Positions 51,686-64,000 of a stretch of DNA of 64,000 bases are shown here, piece after piece. Positions within the stretch are counted from its first letter, which is position 1. Every line of letters starts with the position of its first letter. The translations under genes and the position numbers were made by a program. Below the pieces are notes generated by a model. It searched no databases. It saw only the letters and a list, made by a program, of their open reading frames with translations, and was not told the DNA's origin. This DNA is from Streptomyces chartreusis (lineage in GTDB: Bacteria > Actinomycetota > Actinomycetes > Streptomycetales > Streptomycetaceae). Where the stretch lies: NCBI RefSeq assembly GCF_008704715.1, contig NZ_CP023689.1:9548001-9612000 (forward strand). The letters are read 5' to 3'.

Positions 51686-54166
51686 CTAGGCCACCCGGAC
51701 GCCCACGATGCACGTGTCGTCGTCCGTGTCCGACTTGCTGTAGGTGAGCAGGCGGTCCAACTGCTGGTCGAGCGTGGGCGGGACCGTGCGCGCGGCTGCC
51801 AGCAGTTGGGTCAGTGACTCCTCCACGGAGCGGTCACGGCGTTCGATCAGGCCGTCCGTGTACATCAGCAAGGTGTCGTCGACAGCCAGTTGGACTTCGT
51901 GTTCCTCGTACGTCGCCTCGGGCACGGCACCGATCAGCAGCCCCTTGACCAGGGGCAGGGGCGTCGCCTCGCCGTCGCGCAGCAGGACGGGCGGCAGATG
52001 GCCGGCCCTGGCCCAGCGCAGCGTACGGCGCTCGGGGTCGTACAGGCCGCAGACGGCCGTGGCGGTGACGCCGCCGGTCAGATGGTGGGCCACCATGTTG
52101 AGCCAGGACAGCAGCTGGGCCGGTCGGGCGCCGGTCACGGCGAGGCCGCGCAGCGCGTTGCGCAGGACGACCATGCTCGTGGCCGCGTCGATGCCGTGCC
52201 CGGCGACGTCCCCCACGCACAGCAGCACCAGCCGAGACGGCAGCACGACGGCGTCGTACCAGTCGCCGCCGACGAGATGCTGGGTCTCGGCGGGCCGGTA
52301 GCGAACCGCCACCTGGAGGCCGGGCGCGTCCAAGGGAGCCTGCGCCGGAGGCATGATCGCGTGCTGCAACTGCAGGGTGAGCCGGTTGCGTTCACGGGCC
52401 TGCTGCTCGGAGTGGGCGAGCTGGTCCCGTGTCGCGGCGAGCGCGACCTCCGTCCAGTGGTGCGCGGAGATGTCCTGGTAGGCGCCCCGGACGACGAGCA
52501 GGCGGCCGTCGGAGTCGAGCTCCGGTTCGGCCACCACGCGGATGTGCCGGGTCACACTGTCGGGCCGCTGCAGCCGGAACGCGGTCGACGCGGGACTTCG
52601 GTGGTGCAGCAGCGTACGCAGGAATCGGCCGATGGCGACCGCGTCGTCCGGGTGGGCATGGGCGGCGAGATCCTCCAGTGGGATCGGGCCGCTTGTGGGG
52701 GACTTGCCGTACAGGCCGTAGAGCTGGACGTTCCAGGTGATCTCGCCGGTGAGGAGGTTCTCCTCGAACCCGCCGATGCGGCCGAGGCGCTGGGCGTGTT
52801 GCAGCAGGCTCGCCAGCCGTGCCGTCTCGTCCTCCATGCGCCAGATGAGCAGGACGCAACTGCCGTACCGGCTGATGTTGATGTCGGCGACCGCCGCCAG
52901 CGGGACGTCGTCGACCAGCGTGGTCAGCCGCATGCGGTGGGCGCGGAACGGCTCCCCGGTGGCGTAGACCCGTTCGATCAGCTCGAACAGCTCGCTCTCG
53001 CCGGCGGCCATCGGGTACGCCTCCAGCAGCAGCGAGCCGTTGACGACGCCTCGGGGCCGGCCGCTCGGGTCGAGGAAGCGGCCGTTGACGTGCTGGATAC
53101 GGAAGTCGAGCAGTTCCCCGGCGGGGTCCAGATGCGGAACGAGCACCAGAGTGGGGTCGTGCAGGCTGTCCGCCAGATCCATCAGCTCGGTGACTTCCGG
53201 GAGGACGCCGGGCCGCCAGTCGCCGTCCGGATGGCGCGGGGCAGAAGTCTCCAGCGTGTGCGCGCACAGCTCGGCCAGGGCCTCGACCTGACGGACGATC
53301 TGCGCGGGCTGAGGTTCCATCGGGGCGGGCCAGACGATCTCGAGCACGCCGAGGATCCGACCGCCGGTGTCGGCGGGTACGGCCGCCCGGCCGCCGTCGG
53401 GGTACTGGTGCTGCCCTATGGAGGGCAGTCCGGTCTCGGACAGGCAGCCGATCCAATGGCCGGTGAGCTCCCCGACCCCGAGCCCGCGCCGCGCCACTGT
53501 CGCCACACCCGGTGGCACATACCGCCAGCGACCCGCTTCCGAGACCGTGAACCCGGCGCTGCCCGCCAGGGTCAGCGAGCCGTCGCCGCCCAGCGACCAG
53601 ATGGCCACCGCTTCCGCGCCGAGCGGCCGCAGGGCGTGTTCCATCAGGGAATCGGCAACGGCCTGGGCGTCACGAGCGGCCAGCGCACCGCTCTCGGCGG
53701 CCCGCAGCATCAGGGCGTAGGAGTTGTTCCGCAGCGAGTCGGCCGCTTCGCCCCCGCCCGCCGTGTGTTCGAGGAAGCCGGTGGTCACCTCCGACAGCCG
53801 GTCACCCGAGGCCTGGTCGATGACCTCGACGGCGAATTCGAGAGGCGACATGCCCGCCTGCTCGGCCAGCTCGGCGAGTTGCCGTGCCGCCTGAGTGGGT
53901 CCGCACCCGAGCCGTTCGACGAGGATGCCCTTGGCCAGCTCGATCAGGGCGCGCCCGTCCGCCTCGGTCTGAGCCGCCCGCACCTCACGGCGCAGCCGCT
54001 CCACGGTCGCCGCCAGCCTGCCGACGGGGGAGCGCTGCGTGTCGTCGTCGCCCTGTCCGGCCACATCGATCGCGGCACGGGCCACGGGCGCCGCGGTGGG
54101 CACCAGTTCGGCGCCCGCCGGAGTACCGGCCGTCTCCGGCTCGGTCGGACGCTGGGGGTCACTCAC
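51686..54166 (-). CDS. SpoIIE-type PP2C phosphatase with ANTAR-like, GAF and PAS domains
   Basis: A soluble 826-residue regulator. An N-terminal ANTAR-like helical region (about 50-115, ALIELAKGILVERLG and ARQLAELAEQAGMS) suggests RNA binding or a relic of it. A GAF-like domain follows (about 150-300), then two PAS-like domains (about 315-430 and 450-570; HPDD in the second). The PP2C domain is complete (GGDWYDAVV, GDVAGHGIDAATSMV, YTDGLIERRD, DDDTCIVGV). GTG start at 54166. It lies 76 bp downstream of the hybrid kinase gene, in the same operon, and presumably dephosphorylates an anti-sigma antagonist in response to the same cue. Confidence 0.92.
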   Translation of the reverse strand: MSDPQRPTEPETAGTPAGAELVPTAAPVARAAIDVAGQGDDDTQRSPVGRLAATVERLRREVRAAQTEADGRALIELAKGILVERLGCGPTQAARQLAELAEQAGMSPLEFAVEVIDQASGDRLSEVTTGFLEHTAGGGEAADSLRNNSYALMLRAAESGALAARDAQAVADSLMEHALRPLGAEAVAIWSLGGDGSLTLAGSAGFTVSEAGRWRYVPPGVATVARRGLGVGELTGHWIGCLSETGLPSIGQHQYPDGGRAAVPADTGGRILGVLEIVWPAPMEPQPAQIVRQVEALAELCAHTLETSAPRHPDGDWRPGVLPEVTELMDLADSLHDPTLVLVPHLDPAGELLDFRIQHVNGRFLDPSGRPRGVVNGSLLLEAYPMAAGESELFELIERVYATGEPFRAHRMRLTTLVDDVPLAAVADINISRYGSCVLLIWRMEDETARLASLLQHAQRLGRIGGFEENLLTGEITWNVQLYGLYGKSPTSGPIPLEDLAAHAHPDDAVAIGRFLRTLLHHRSPASTAFRLQRPDSVTRHIRVVAEPELDSDGRLLVVRGAYQDISAHHWTEVALAATRDQLAHSEQQARERNRLTLQLQHAIMPPAQAPLDAPGLQVAVRYRPAETQHLVGGDWYDAVVLPSRLVLLCVGDVAGHGIDAATSMVVLRNALRGLAVTGARPAQLLSWLNMVAHHLTGGVTATAVCGLYDPERRTLRWARAGHLPPVLLRDGEATPLPLVKGLLIGAVPEATYEEHEVQLAVDDTLLMYTDGLIERRDRSVEESLTQLLAAARTVPPTLDQQLDRLLTYSKSDTDDDTCIVGVRVA

Positions 54167-54242
54167 GGTTGACCTGTTCCTCGGCTGGGACGTCCGAGGA
54201 CGTCAGGCGGTCGGCTGATACGCACGGCAGCGGGACCGCCCG

Positions 54243-58508
<4,266 letters not shown>

Positions 58509-58703
58509 GCGCATCCTCGTTCCGCTCCCCAAGAGCCCCCACACCGAGGACTCGGAACCGCGCCGGGCCTGTGAAGGGCCCACTCACCTGTCACGTTTGT
58601 GCTGTTCACGGCTTCGACCTGGTGAGGAAATCTGGTGAAGATTAACTCAGTTGTCGAGCGACAACAAAAGCTTCTTCGCACCCCCGCATCCGGCCGAGGC
58701 AAA

Positions 58704-58823
58704 GGTTTCATCGACGGCCCGGCGCATGGGTCACGGACGGCCCGGCGCACAGGGTCACGGATGGCCGGGCGCACCGGTTCACGGACGGCCCGGCACGCCG
58801 GGTCACGGATGAGGCGGCGCGGA
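58704..58823. repeat. 24-bp tandem repeat upstream of the phospholipase D gene
   Basis: A GC-rich unit beginning GGGTCACGGACGGCCCGG recurs at exact 24-bp steps from 58728, 58752, 58776 and 58800, with a weaker copy from 58704. The 350-bp gap between the hybrid kinase start and the PLD start holds this array and AT-richer promoter-like sequence near 58610-58670. A coding reading would give an 8-residue repeat, but no supported gene spans it. Confidence 0.8.
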
Positions 58824-58860
58824 CGGGGTACCCGTATGCCCCGTCTGGAGGGCCTGGGCC

Positions 58861-60477
58861 GTGGAACTCACCGAATGGCTGTTGACCGCGGCCGAACGCG
58901 GCAACAGTGCCACACGTCTGGACGGCCGCCGGGCGGATGGAACTGCCTGGTCGCGCGGCAACCTGGTGCGGCCCCTCGTCCACGGGGCCACGTACTTCCG
59001 GGAGCTCCACCGCGCGATCGGAGAGCAGCGCGCAGGCGACCTGCTGCTGTTCACCGACTGGCGCGGGGACCCGGACGAGCGCCTGGACGGCCCGGGCAGC
59101 GAGATCGGCCGGGTCCTGGCCGAGGCGGCCGAGCGCGGAGTGATCGTCAAGGGGCTGCTGTGGCGTTCCCACCTGGACCGCTTCCAGTTCAGCGAGGCCG
59201 AGAACCGTCATCTCGGCGAGGAGATCGAGGCGGCCGGCGGTGAATGCCTGCTCGACATGCGGGTCCGGCCCGGCGGCTCGCACCACCAGAAGCTCGTCGT
59301 GCTCCGCCACCCGAACCGCCCCGAGCTCGACGTCGCCTTCGTGGGCGGCATCGACCTCTGCCACAACCGCAACGACGACGTGACGCACCGCGGCGACCGG
59401 CAGTCGCTGCGCATCGCCGCCGCGTACGGCCCGCACCCGCCCTGGCACGACGTCCAGCTCGCGATCCGCGGACCTGCCGTGGGCGACATCGAGGCCGTGT
59501 TCCGTGAACGCTGGGAAGATCCCGCGCCGCTCACCCGCAGCCCCCTCGTCCGCCTGCGGGAACTCGCCCACCGCGAGGACACGGACGCCGACCGGCTCCC
59601 GCCCCAGCCACCCGACCCCTCACCACTTGGCACCCAGACCCTCCAAGTCCTGCGCACCTATCCCAACCGGCTGCTGCGCGGATACGACTTCGCCCCCGAC
59701 GGCGAGCGCAGCATCGCCCGCGGCTACCGCAAGGCGCTGGGACGGGCCCGTCCGCTGATCTACCTGGAGGACCAGTACCTGTGGTCACCGCACGTGGTGG
59801 AGTCCTTCGCCGAGGCGCTCGCCGCCCATGACGGCCTGCGCCTCATCGCCGTCATCCCCTCCGTCCCCGAACAGGACGGCCGACTCACCCTGCCGATGAA
59901 CCTGATCGGCCGGATCACGGCCCTGGAGAGGCTGCGCCGTGCCGGAGGCGGACGCGTCGCGGTGTACGCGCTCGAGAACCACGCCGGCACACCGGTGTAC
60001 GTCCACGCGAAGGTCTGCGTGATCGACGACGCGTGGGCCTCGGTCGGCTCCGACAACGTCAACCTCCGCTCGTGGACCCACGATTCGGAACTCACCTGCG
60101 CGGTGATGGACGAGGCCACGGACCCCCGAGAGCCGCACGACCCAGGAGGACTCGGGGACGGCGCACGCGCCTTCGCCAGAGACCTGCGCCTGGAACTCTC
60201 GCGTGAGCACCTGGACACGGAACCGCCCCCGACTCCGCACGCGCCCGACCCGCTCTGCGATCCCGCGCGGGCCTTCGACGCCTTCGCGGCGAGCGCCGCC
60301 GCACTGGACGCCTGGCACGACAACGGCCGGCACGGCCCGAGGCCACCGGGCCGCTTGCGGACGTACGTCCCGCCGCGTCTCTCGCGGACGACCAAGGCGG
60401 TCTGCACGCCGCTGCACCACCTCCTCATCGACCCGGACGGCAGGCCCTTCGGGCTGCGGCGCCGCAACGCGTACTGA
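58861..60477 (+). CDS. Phospholipase D-family protein
   Basis: A 538-residue enzyme with two HKD half-sites: SHHQKLVVLRHP with the downstream aspartate in the first, and VHAKVCVIDDAWASVGSDNVN in the second. No signal peptide is visible, so it appears cytoplasmic or is exported another way. The GTG at 58861 is the likely start. The family includes phospholipases and cardiolipin synthases. The substrate is unknown, but the large inter-motif region resembles actinobacterial phosphatidylserine/PLD-like proteins. It is followed by a YihY-type membrane gene on the same strand (78-bp gap). Confidence 0.9.
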   Translation: MELTEWLLTAAERGNSATRLDGRRADGTAWSRGNLVRPLVHGATYFRELHRAIGEQRAGDLLLFTDWRGDPDERLDGPGSEIGRVLAEAAERGVIVKGLLWRSHLDRFQFSEAENRHLGEEIEAAGGECLLDMRVRPGGSHHQKLVVLRHPNRPELDVAFVGGIDLCHNRNDDVTHRGDRQSLRIAAAYGPHPPWHDVQLAIRGPAVGDIEAVFRERWEDPAPLTRSPLVRLRELAHREDTDADRLPPQPPDPSPLGTQTLQVLRTYPNRLLRGYDFAPDGERSIARGYRKALGRARPLIYLEDQYLWSPHVVESFAEALAAHDGLRLIAVIPSVPEQDGRLTLPMNLIGRITALERLRRAGGGRVAVYALENHAGTPVYVHAKVCVIDDAWASVGSDNVNLRSWTHDSELTCAVMDEATDPREPHDPGGLGDGARAFARDLRLELSREHLDTEPPPTPHAPDPLCDPARAFDAFAASAAALDAWHDNGRHGPRPPGRLRTYVPPRLSRTTKAVCTPLHHLLIDPDGRPFGLRRRNAY

Positions 60478-60555
60478 TTGCCGGGATGGACGAGCCGGTT
60501 CCCGGGGCATCCGGACAGGACCGGGAGCAGTCGCGAAGCGAGGAGTGTCGAGGCC

Positions 60556-61521
60556 ATGGGTACTGCCGTCCACGTCCCGCAGACCCGGGACATGCTCGGC
60601 GAGGAGCTCTCGGGGGACGAGGCGTTCGCCGCCCTGCGCCACTACGGGGGACTGCGGCTGCTGATCGACTCGTTCGCGCGTTTCCGTTATGCCGACGGCT
60701 TCACCAACGCGCGGGCTCTCGCCTTCCAGGTGGTACTCGGGTTGGTGCCGTGCACCGTGGCGCTGGTCGGGCTGGCCACGTCGGTGCACACGGAGGGCGT
60801 GGGGCGGATCATCGAGCACACACTCGGCCGGATCGTGCCGGGTGCCAGCGCCGAGATCGTCGAGGACGCGTTCCAGGGGACCCGGCGCACCGCCCACGGC
60901 GACGTCTGGAGCACGCTCGCGCTGTGGCTCGGCCTGGGCTTCGCGCTGCTGAACCTCGCCTCGGCCATGGGCCAGATCGAGCGCGGCGCCAACCGGATCT
61001 ACGGCATCGAGCGCGACCGTCCCTTCCCACGCAAGTACGCGCGGGCGCTGGCTCTCGCACTCGCCGCCGGCCTTCCCCTGGTGCTCGGGTTCGTCGTACT
61101 CGTCGCCGGCGAGGCCGTGGGCGACGCGGTGGCCGAGTCCGCCGGCCGGGAGGGCGGCGGACCGGAGTGGTGGGGCGTGCTCGACATCCCCGTGGGGCTC
61201 GCGCTGGCCTGGGTGGCCTCCGCGGTGATCTTCCGTTGGTCGCCCCGTCGTGTCCAACCGGGCTACACCTGGCTGGCATTCGGCTCGGCCGTGCACCTCC
61301 TGCTGTGGGTGGCGGCCACCTGGCTGCTCGCGCTGTACGTCGAGGAGAGCGGTGCCTTCGGCGCCGTGTACGGACCTCTCACCGCCTTCATAGCCCTGCT
61401 GCTGTGGGCCAACCTCACGGCAGTCGCCCTCTTCCTCGGCATCGCCTTCGCCGCACAACTGGAAGCGACCCGAGCCGGCCTCGCAAAGCCTGTACGGCCG
61501 GACCCCGGACCGGGTGCGTGA
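60556..61521 (+). CDS. YihY/BrkB-family membrane protein
   Basis: A 321-residue protein with six predicted helices. RYADGFTNARALAFQVVLGLVP is the conserved N-terminal segment, and GAVYGPLTAFIALLLWANL followed by ALFLGIAFAAQLE is the C-terminal signature. ATG at 60556. The transport or structural role of this family is unsettled. Adjacent PLD suggests a link to membrane lipids, which is inference. It is convergent with the ABC permease at 61547. Confidence 0.92.
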   Translation: MGTAVHVPQTRDMLGEELSGDEAFAALRHYGGLRLLIDSFARFRYADGFTNARALAFQVVLGLVPCTVALVGLATSVHTEGVGRIIEHTLGRIVPGASAEIVEDAFQGTRRTAHGDVWSTLALWLGLGFALLNLASAMGQIERGANRIYGIERDRPFPRKYARALALALAAGLPLVLGFVVLVAGEAVGDAVAESAGREGGGPEWWGVLDIPVGLALAWVASAVIFRWSPRRVQPGYTWLAFGSAVHLLLWVAATWLLALYVEESGAFGAVYGPLTAFIALLLWANLTAVALFLGIAFAAQLEATRAGLAKPVRPDPGPGA

Positions 61522-61546
61522 GGCCGGTCCCGAGCCGGGCCGTGCC

Positions 61547-62383
61547 TCAGCCCTTCACCGCCCCCGAAGTGAGGCCCTGGACGATGTGGCGGCTGGCGAA
61601 GGCGAACAGGAGCATGGTGGGGAGGATCGTGAGGACGGCTGCCGCGGACATCGAGCCCCAGTCGATGTTGAAGCTGGAGATGAAGCCGTTCAGGGCGGTG
61701 GGGACGGTCTTGTTGCTGTCGCTGTTCATGAGCGTCACCGACAGGAACAGCTCGTTCCAGCAGTTGACGAAGTTGAAGATGAACGCGGCGATGATGCCCG
61801 GGCGCATCACCGGCAGCAGGACCCGGAACAGCGCCGAGAACCGGGACAGGCCGTCGATCATGGCGGCCTCCTCCAGGGCGTCCGGGATGTTCTCGAAGAA
61901 GCCGCGCAGCATCACCGTGCAGAACGGGATGCACACCGCGATGTAGACGAGGATCAGACCGAAGCGGTTGTCGACCAGTTGCAGGTCGGTCATCAGCAGG
62001 TACAGCGGACCCAGCGCGATGAACGACGGGATCATCTGGGTGACCAGCGCGGCCATCAGCAGGGCGGACTTGGTGCGGAACTCGAACCGGGCCAGCACGT
62101 ACGCCGAGAGCATGGAGATCGCCGTCGCCGTCGCGCCGGCCACCGTCGAGACGATGAGGCTGTTGGTGAGGTAGGTCCCGAAGTCGGCCGTGCCGAACAG
62201 ACCGCTGTAGTTCTCCAGGGAGAACCGCTCGGGCCAGTAGGCGAGCGGGAACCGGAAGATGTCACCGGGCGCCTTGAGCGAGGTGACGGTGATCCAGTAG
62301 AGGGGGAAGACGGTGAAGAGCAGCCACACGCCGAGGAAGGCGAACTTGACCACCCGGCCGACAGTGGACTCCTTGCCGATCAT
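61547..62383 (-). CDS. Sugar ABC transporter permease (MalG type)
   Basis: A 278-residue membrane protein with six helices and EAA loop DALEEAAMIDGLSRFSALFRV. It ends SRHIVQGLTSGAVKG, the common MalG-like tail. GGAG is suitably placed, and the ATG at 62383 overlaps the stop of the upstream permease (ATGA). It is the last gene of a leftward importer operon that enters from the right edge. No ATPase gene is visible. Confidence 0.94.
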   Translation of the reverse strand: MIGKESTVGRVVKFAFLGVWLLFTVFPLYWITVTSLKAPGDIFRFPLAYWPERFSLENYSGLFGTADFGTYLTNSLIVSTVAGATATAISMLSAYVLARFEFRTKSALLMAALVTQMIPSFIALGPLYLLMTDLQLVDNRFGLILVYIAVCIPFCTVMLRGFFENIPDALEEAAMIDGLSRFSALFRVLLPVMRPGIIAAFIFNFVNCWNELFLSVTLMNSDSNKTVPTALNGFISSFNIDWGSMSAAAVLTILPTMLLFAFASRHIVQGLTSGAVKG

Positions 62384-63360
62384 CGCCTCGCTCCTTTCTT
62401 CTCGCGCGTGGCCATGAGGAAGAACACCGCGAACACCAGCAGCGCGGCCACCACGAGGAGGCCGAGCGCGGAGGCTCTGCCGTAGTCGCCCTGCTGAGTG
62501 ATCTTGATCATCCAAGTGGTCACGATGTGCGTCTCGTTGTTCGGCCCGCCGCCGGTCATGCCGAAGATCAGGTCGGGGAAGTTGAAGATCCAGATCACCC
62601 GCAGCAGCACGGTCAGCGCCAGCGTGGTGCGGATGTACGGGATGGTGATCTGGAAGAGCGTGCGTGCCTTGCTCGCGCCGTCCAGCGCCGCCGCCTCGTA
62701 GAGCTCGTCGGGGATCGACTGGAGCGCGGCCAGGATCATGATCGCGAAGAAGGTGACGCCGTACCAGATGTTGGCGATCAGTACGGCCACCATCGCCGTC
62801 TTCGGATCCGCCAGCCAGGCGACCGGCTCGTCGATGAGACCGGCCTTCTGCAGCAGGTCGTTGACGACACCGAACTCGCTGTTGAACAGCCAGCGGAAGA
62901 GGATGCCTATGAGGAATCCGGAGATCGCCCAGGGGAAGAAGATCAGTGCCTGGTACAGGCCGCGGAAGCGGAAGCGGCGGCGCAGCCACAGCGCGAGCGC
63001 GAAGCCGATGACCAGCTGCGGCACGATCGAACCGAACACCCAGACCGCGCTGTTGCCGAGGACGGTGCCCCAGGCAGGGTCGGCGAAGACGTCGCGGAAG
63101 TTCTTCAGCCCGACCCAGGAGGTGTCGGTCAGGTCGGTCAGCTTCCAGTTGCGGAAGGCCATCTGGCCGCCCGCGATCATGGGGTAGTACGTGAAGACGG
63201 CCACGAAGACCGCGGCCGGCGCCATGAACGCGGCGATCTGAAGACCGCGCCGGGTGGTGAACTCCCGTCGCCGGCCCCCGCGGGGGAGACCCCGCTTGTG
63301 CGAGGTCTCCCCACTGCCCGGCGTCTTCGTCTTCGTCGCCGTTGTGGACGTGACGGACAT
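62380..63360 (-). CDS. Sugar ABC transporter permease (MalF type)
   Basis: A 326-residue membrane protein with six helices; the first about 45 residues are a basic/Thr-rich cytoplasmic tail. The EAA loop is PDELYEAAALDGASKARTLF. The ATG at 63360 follows the binding-protein stop by two bases. It partners the permease at 61547. It is only distantly similar to the importer at 9930-11764, so it is a separate system. Confidence 0.94.
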   Translation of the reverse strand: MSVTSTTATKTKTPGSGETSHKRGLPRGGRRREFTTRRGLQIAAFMAPAAVFVAVFTYYPMIAGGQMAFRNWKLTDLTDTSWVGLKNFRDVFADPAWGTVLGNSAVWVFGSIVPQLVIGFALALWLRRRFRFRGLYQALIFFPWAISGFLIGILFRWLFNSEFGVVNDLLQKAGLIDEPVAWLADPKTAMVAVLIANIWYGVTFFAIMILAALQSIPDELYEAAALDGASKARTLFQITIPYIRTTLALTVLLRVIWIFNFPDLIFGMTGGGPNNETHIVTTWMIKITQQGDYGRASALGLLVVAALLVFAVFFLMATREKKGARR

Positions 63361-63362
63361 GT

Positions 63363-64000
63363 CTACTGCTCCTGCTGCCACTTCTCGGTCCAGTACGCGT
63401 CCCAGCCCGCGACCAGCTTCTTGGGCGTGGTCTTGCCGAGGATCAGCTTCTGCACGTCGGCGTCCGCCTTCTGCTGCCACTCGGCCCACCAGGTGACACC
63501 GCGCGGCTGGGTCACGACCAGGTACTTGTCGGGCTGCTCGGTCATCGTGACGTAGCTCGACCAGGGGCCGGTCTTGTAGAAGGGGTCGCTGGTCGCCGAC
63601 TTGAGGATGGGCACCAGGCTGTTCTTCTTGGTGAACGTCGTCGACGCCTCGCCCTGGGAGAGGAACTCGACCAGCTTGACCGCCTCGGCCTTGTGCTCGC
63701 TGCCCTTGGCGACACCCCACCCGGCGGTGGCCAGCGGCTGCACGGTCTTGCCGCCGGGCCCGGCCACCAGCGGCGCGGTGCCCCACTGGTCCTTCGAGAT
63801 GGACTTGGACTCCGAGACCGTGGCGATCACCTCGGGGTCCTGGAGCAGGAAGGCCGTCGAGCCGTTGGAGAACGCCTCGACCATCTCCGGATAGCCCCAG
63901 GCGACCGACGACTTGGGCGAGGCCTGCTTGAAGAGCTTGAGGTAGTTCTCCATGGCGGCCTCCGCCTCGGGGGCGGCGAAGATCGTACGGCCGTCCTTGA
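63363..64000 (-). CDS. Sugar ABC transporter solute-binding protein (partial)
   Basis: The C-terminal 212 residues of a family 1 binding protein; the N-terminus with signal peptide lies beyond the right edge. The open frame continues upstream of the internal ATG at 63953 to the window end (KDGRTIFAAPEAEAAMENYL). Segments such as SNGSTAFLLQDPEVIATV and LATAGWGVAKGSEHKAEAVK are typical. It is the first visible gene of the importer operon. Confidence 0.92.
   Translation of the reverse strand, partial: KDGRTIFAAPEAEAAMENYLKLFKQASPKSSVAWGYPEMVEAFSNGSTAFLLQDPEVIATVSESKSISKDQWGTAPLVAGPGGKTVQPLATAGWGVAKGSEHKAEAVKLVEFLSQGEASTTFTKKNSLVPILKSATSDPFYKTGPWSSYVTMTEQPDKYLVVTQPRGVTWWAEWQQKADADVQKLILGKTTPKKLVAGWDAYWTEKWQQEQ

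Overview
The window looks like chromosomal DNA of a Streptomyces or close relative. GC content is very high throughout, GTG starts are common, codons end almost always in G or C, and the gene families are typical of that group: SpoIIE-type phosphatases, Hanks kinases, many TetR and MFS genes, and Tat-secreted glycoside hydrolases. No rRNA, tRNA or CRISPR array was seen. Most of the 64 kb is intact, densely packed accessory or regulatory chromosome. Clear decay appears in two places: an esterase pseudogene near 7.8-8.4 kb and a secreted-protein gene broken by a TnpB element near 49.7-51.6 kb.

Left part (1-17.4 kb). A minus-strand operon encodes a lipoprotein and two Ser/Thr kinases whose extracytoplasmic part is a type I solute-binding domain; the second kinase runs off the left edge. 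Next comes a LacI-family regulator with a near-palindromic operator just upstream. After a short island (a small hypothetical, a phosphotransferase and the esterase pseudogene) lies a sugar ABC importer, a GH1 beta-glucosidase and a Tat-secreted glycoamylase-family (PF10091/GH144-like) enzyme. The importer promoter carries a copy of the same operator, so regulator and transport/hydrolysis genes probably form one beta-glucan or beta-glucooligosaccharide locus.

Middle part (14.7-48.8 kb). Two SpoIIE phosphatases are followed by a nucleotidyltransferase-like gene that abuts a convergent cluster of carotenoid oxygenase, SRPBCC protein and MFS exporter. Then come an AAA ATPase regulator, a SnoaL-like protein and a P450. 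A fatty or aromatic acyl-CoA block follows (acyl-CoA dehydrogenase, dienoyl-CoA-reductase-like SDR, nitronate monooxygenase family, enoyl-CoA hydratase, TetR) with a perfect 28-bp palindrome in its divergent promoter. Beyond it are NAD kinase, a membrane protein, a TetR/MFS/FAD-monooxygenase resistance-type cassette with its own 23-bp operator, and a Van-like cell-wall module (response regulator, sensor kinase, VanY-like peptidase, VanJ-like membrane phosphatase). The rest is an OYE/MerR pair, two MFS exporters around an aminoglycoside-nucleotidyltransferase-like protein, a HAD protein and a duplicated CHHC protein.

Right part (48.9-64 kb). Dps is followed by the TnpB insertion. Then come a PP2C phosphatase with an ANTAR-like N-terminus and a soluble poly-HAMP hybrid histidine kinase in one operon. 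A 24-bp tandem repeat precedes a phospholipase D. The window ends with a YihY/BrkB membrane protein and a second sugar ABC importer that continues past the right edge. A third SpoIIE phosphatase and a kinase with seven roughly 92-residue repeats make signalling by reversible phosphorylation a theme of the window.
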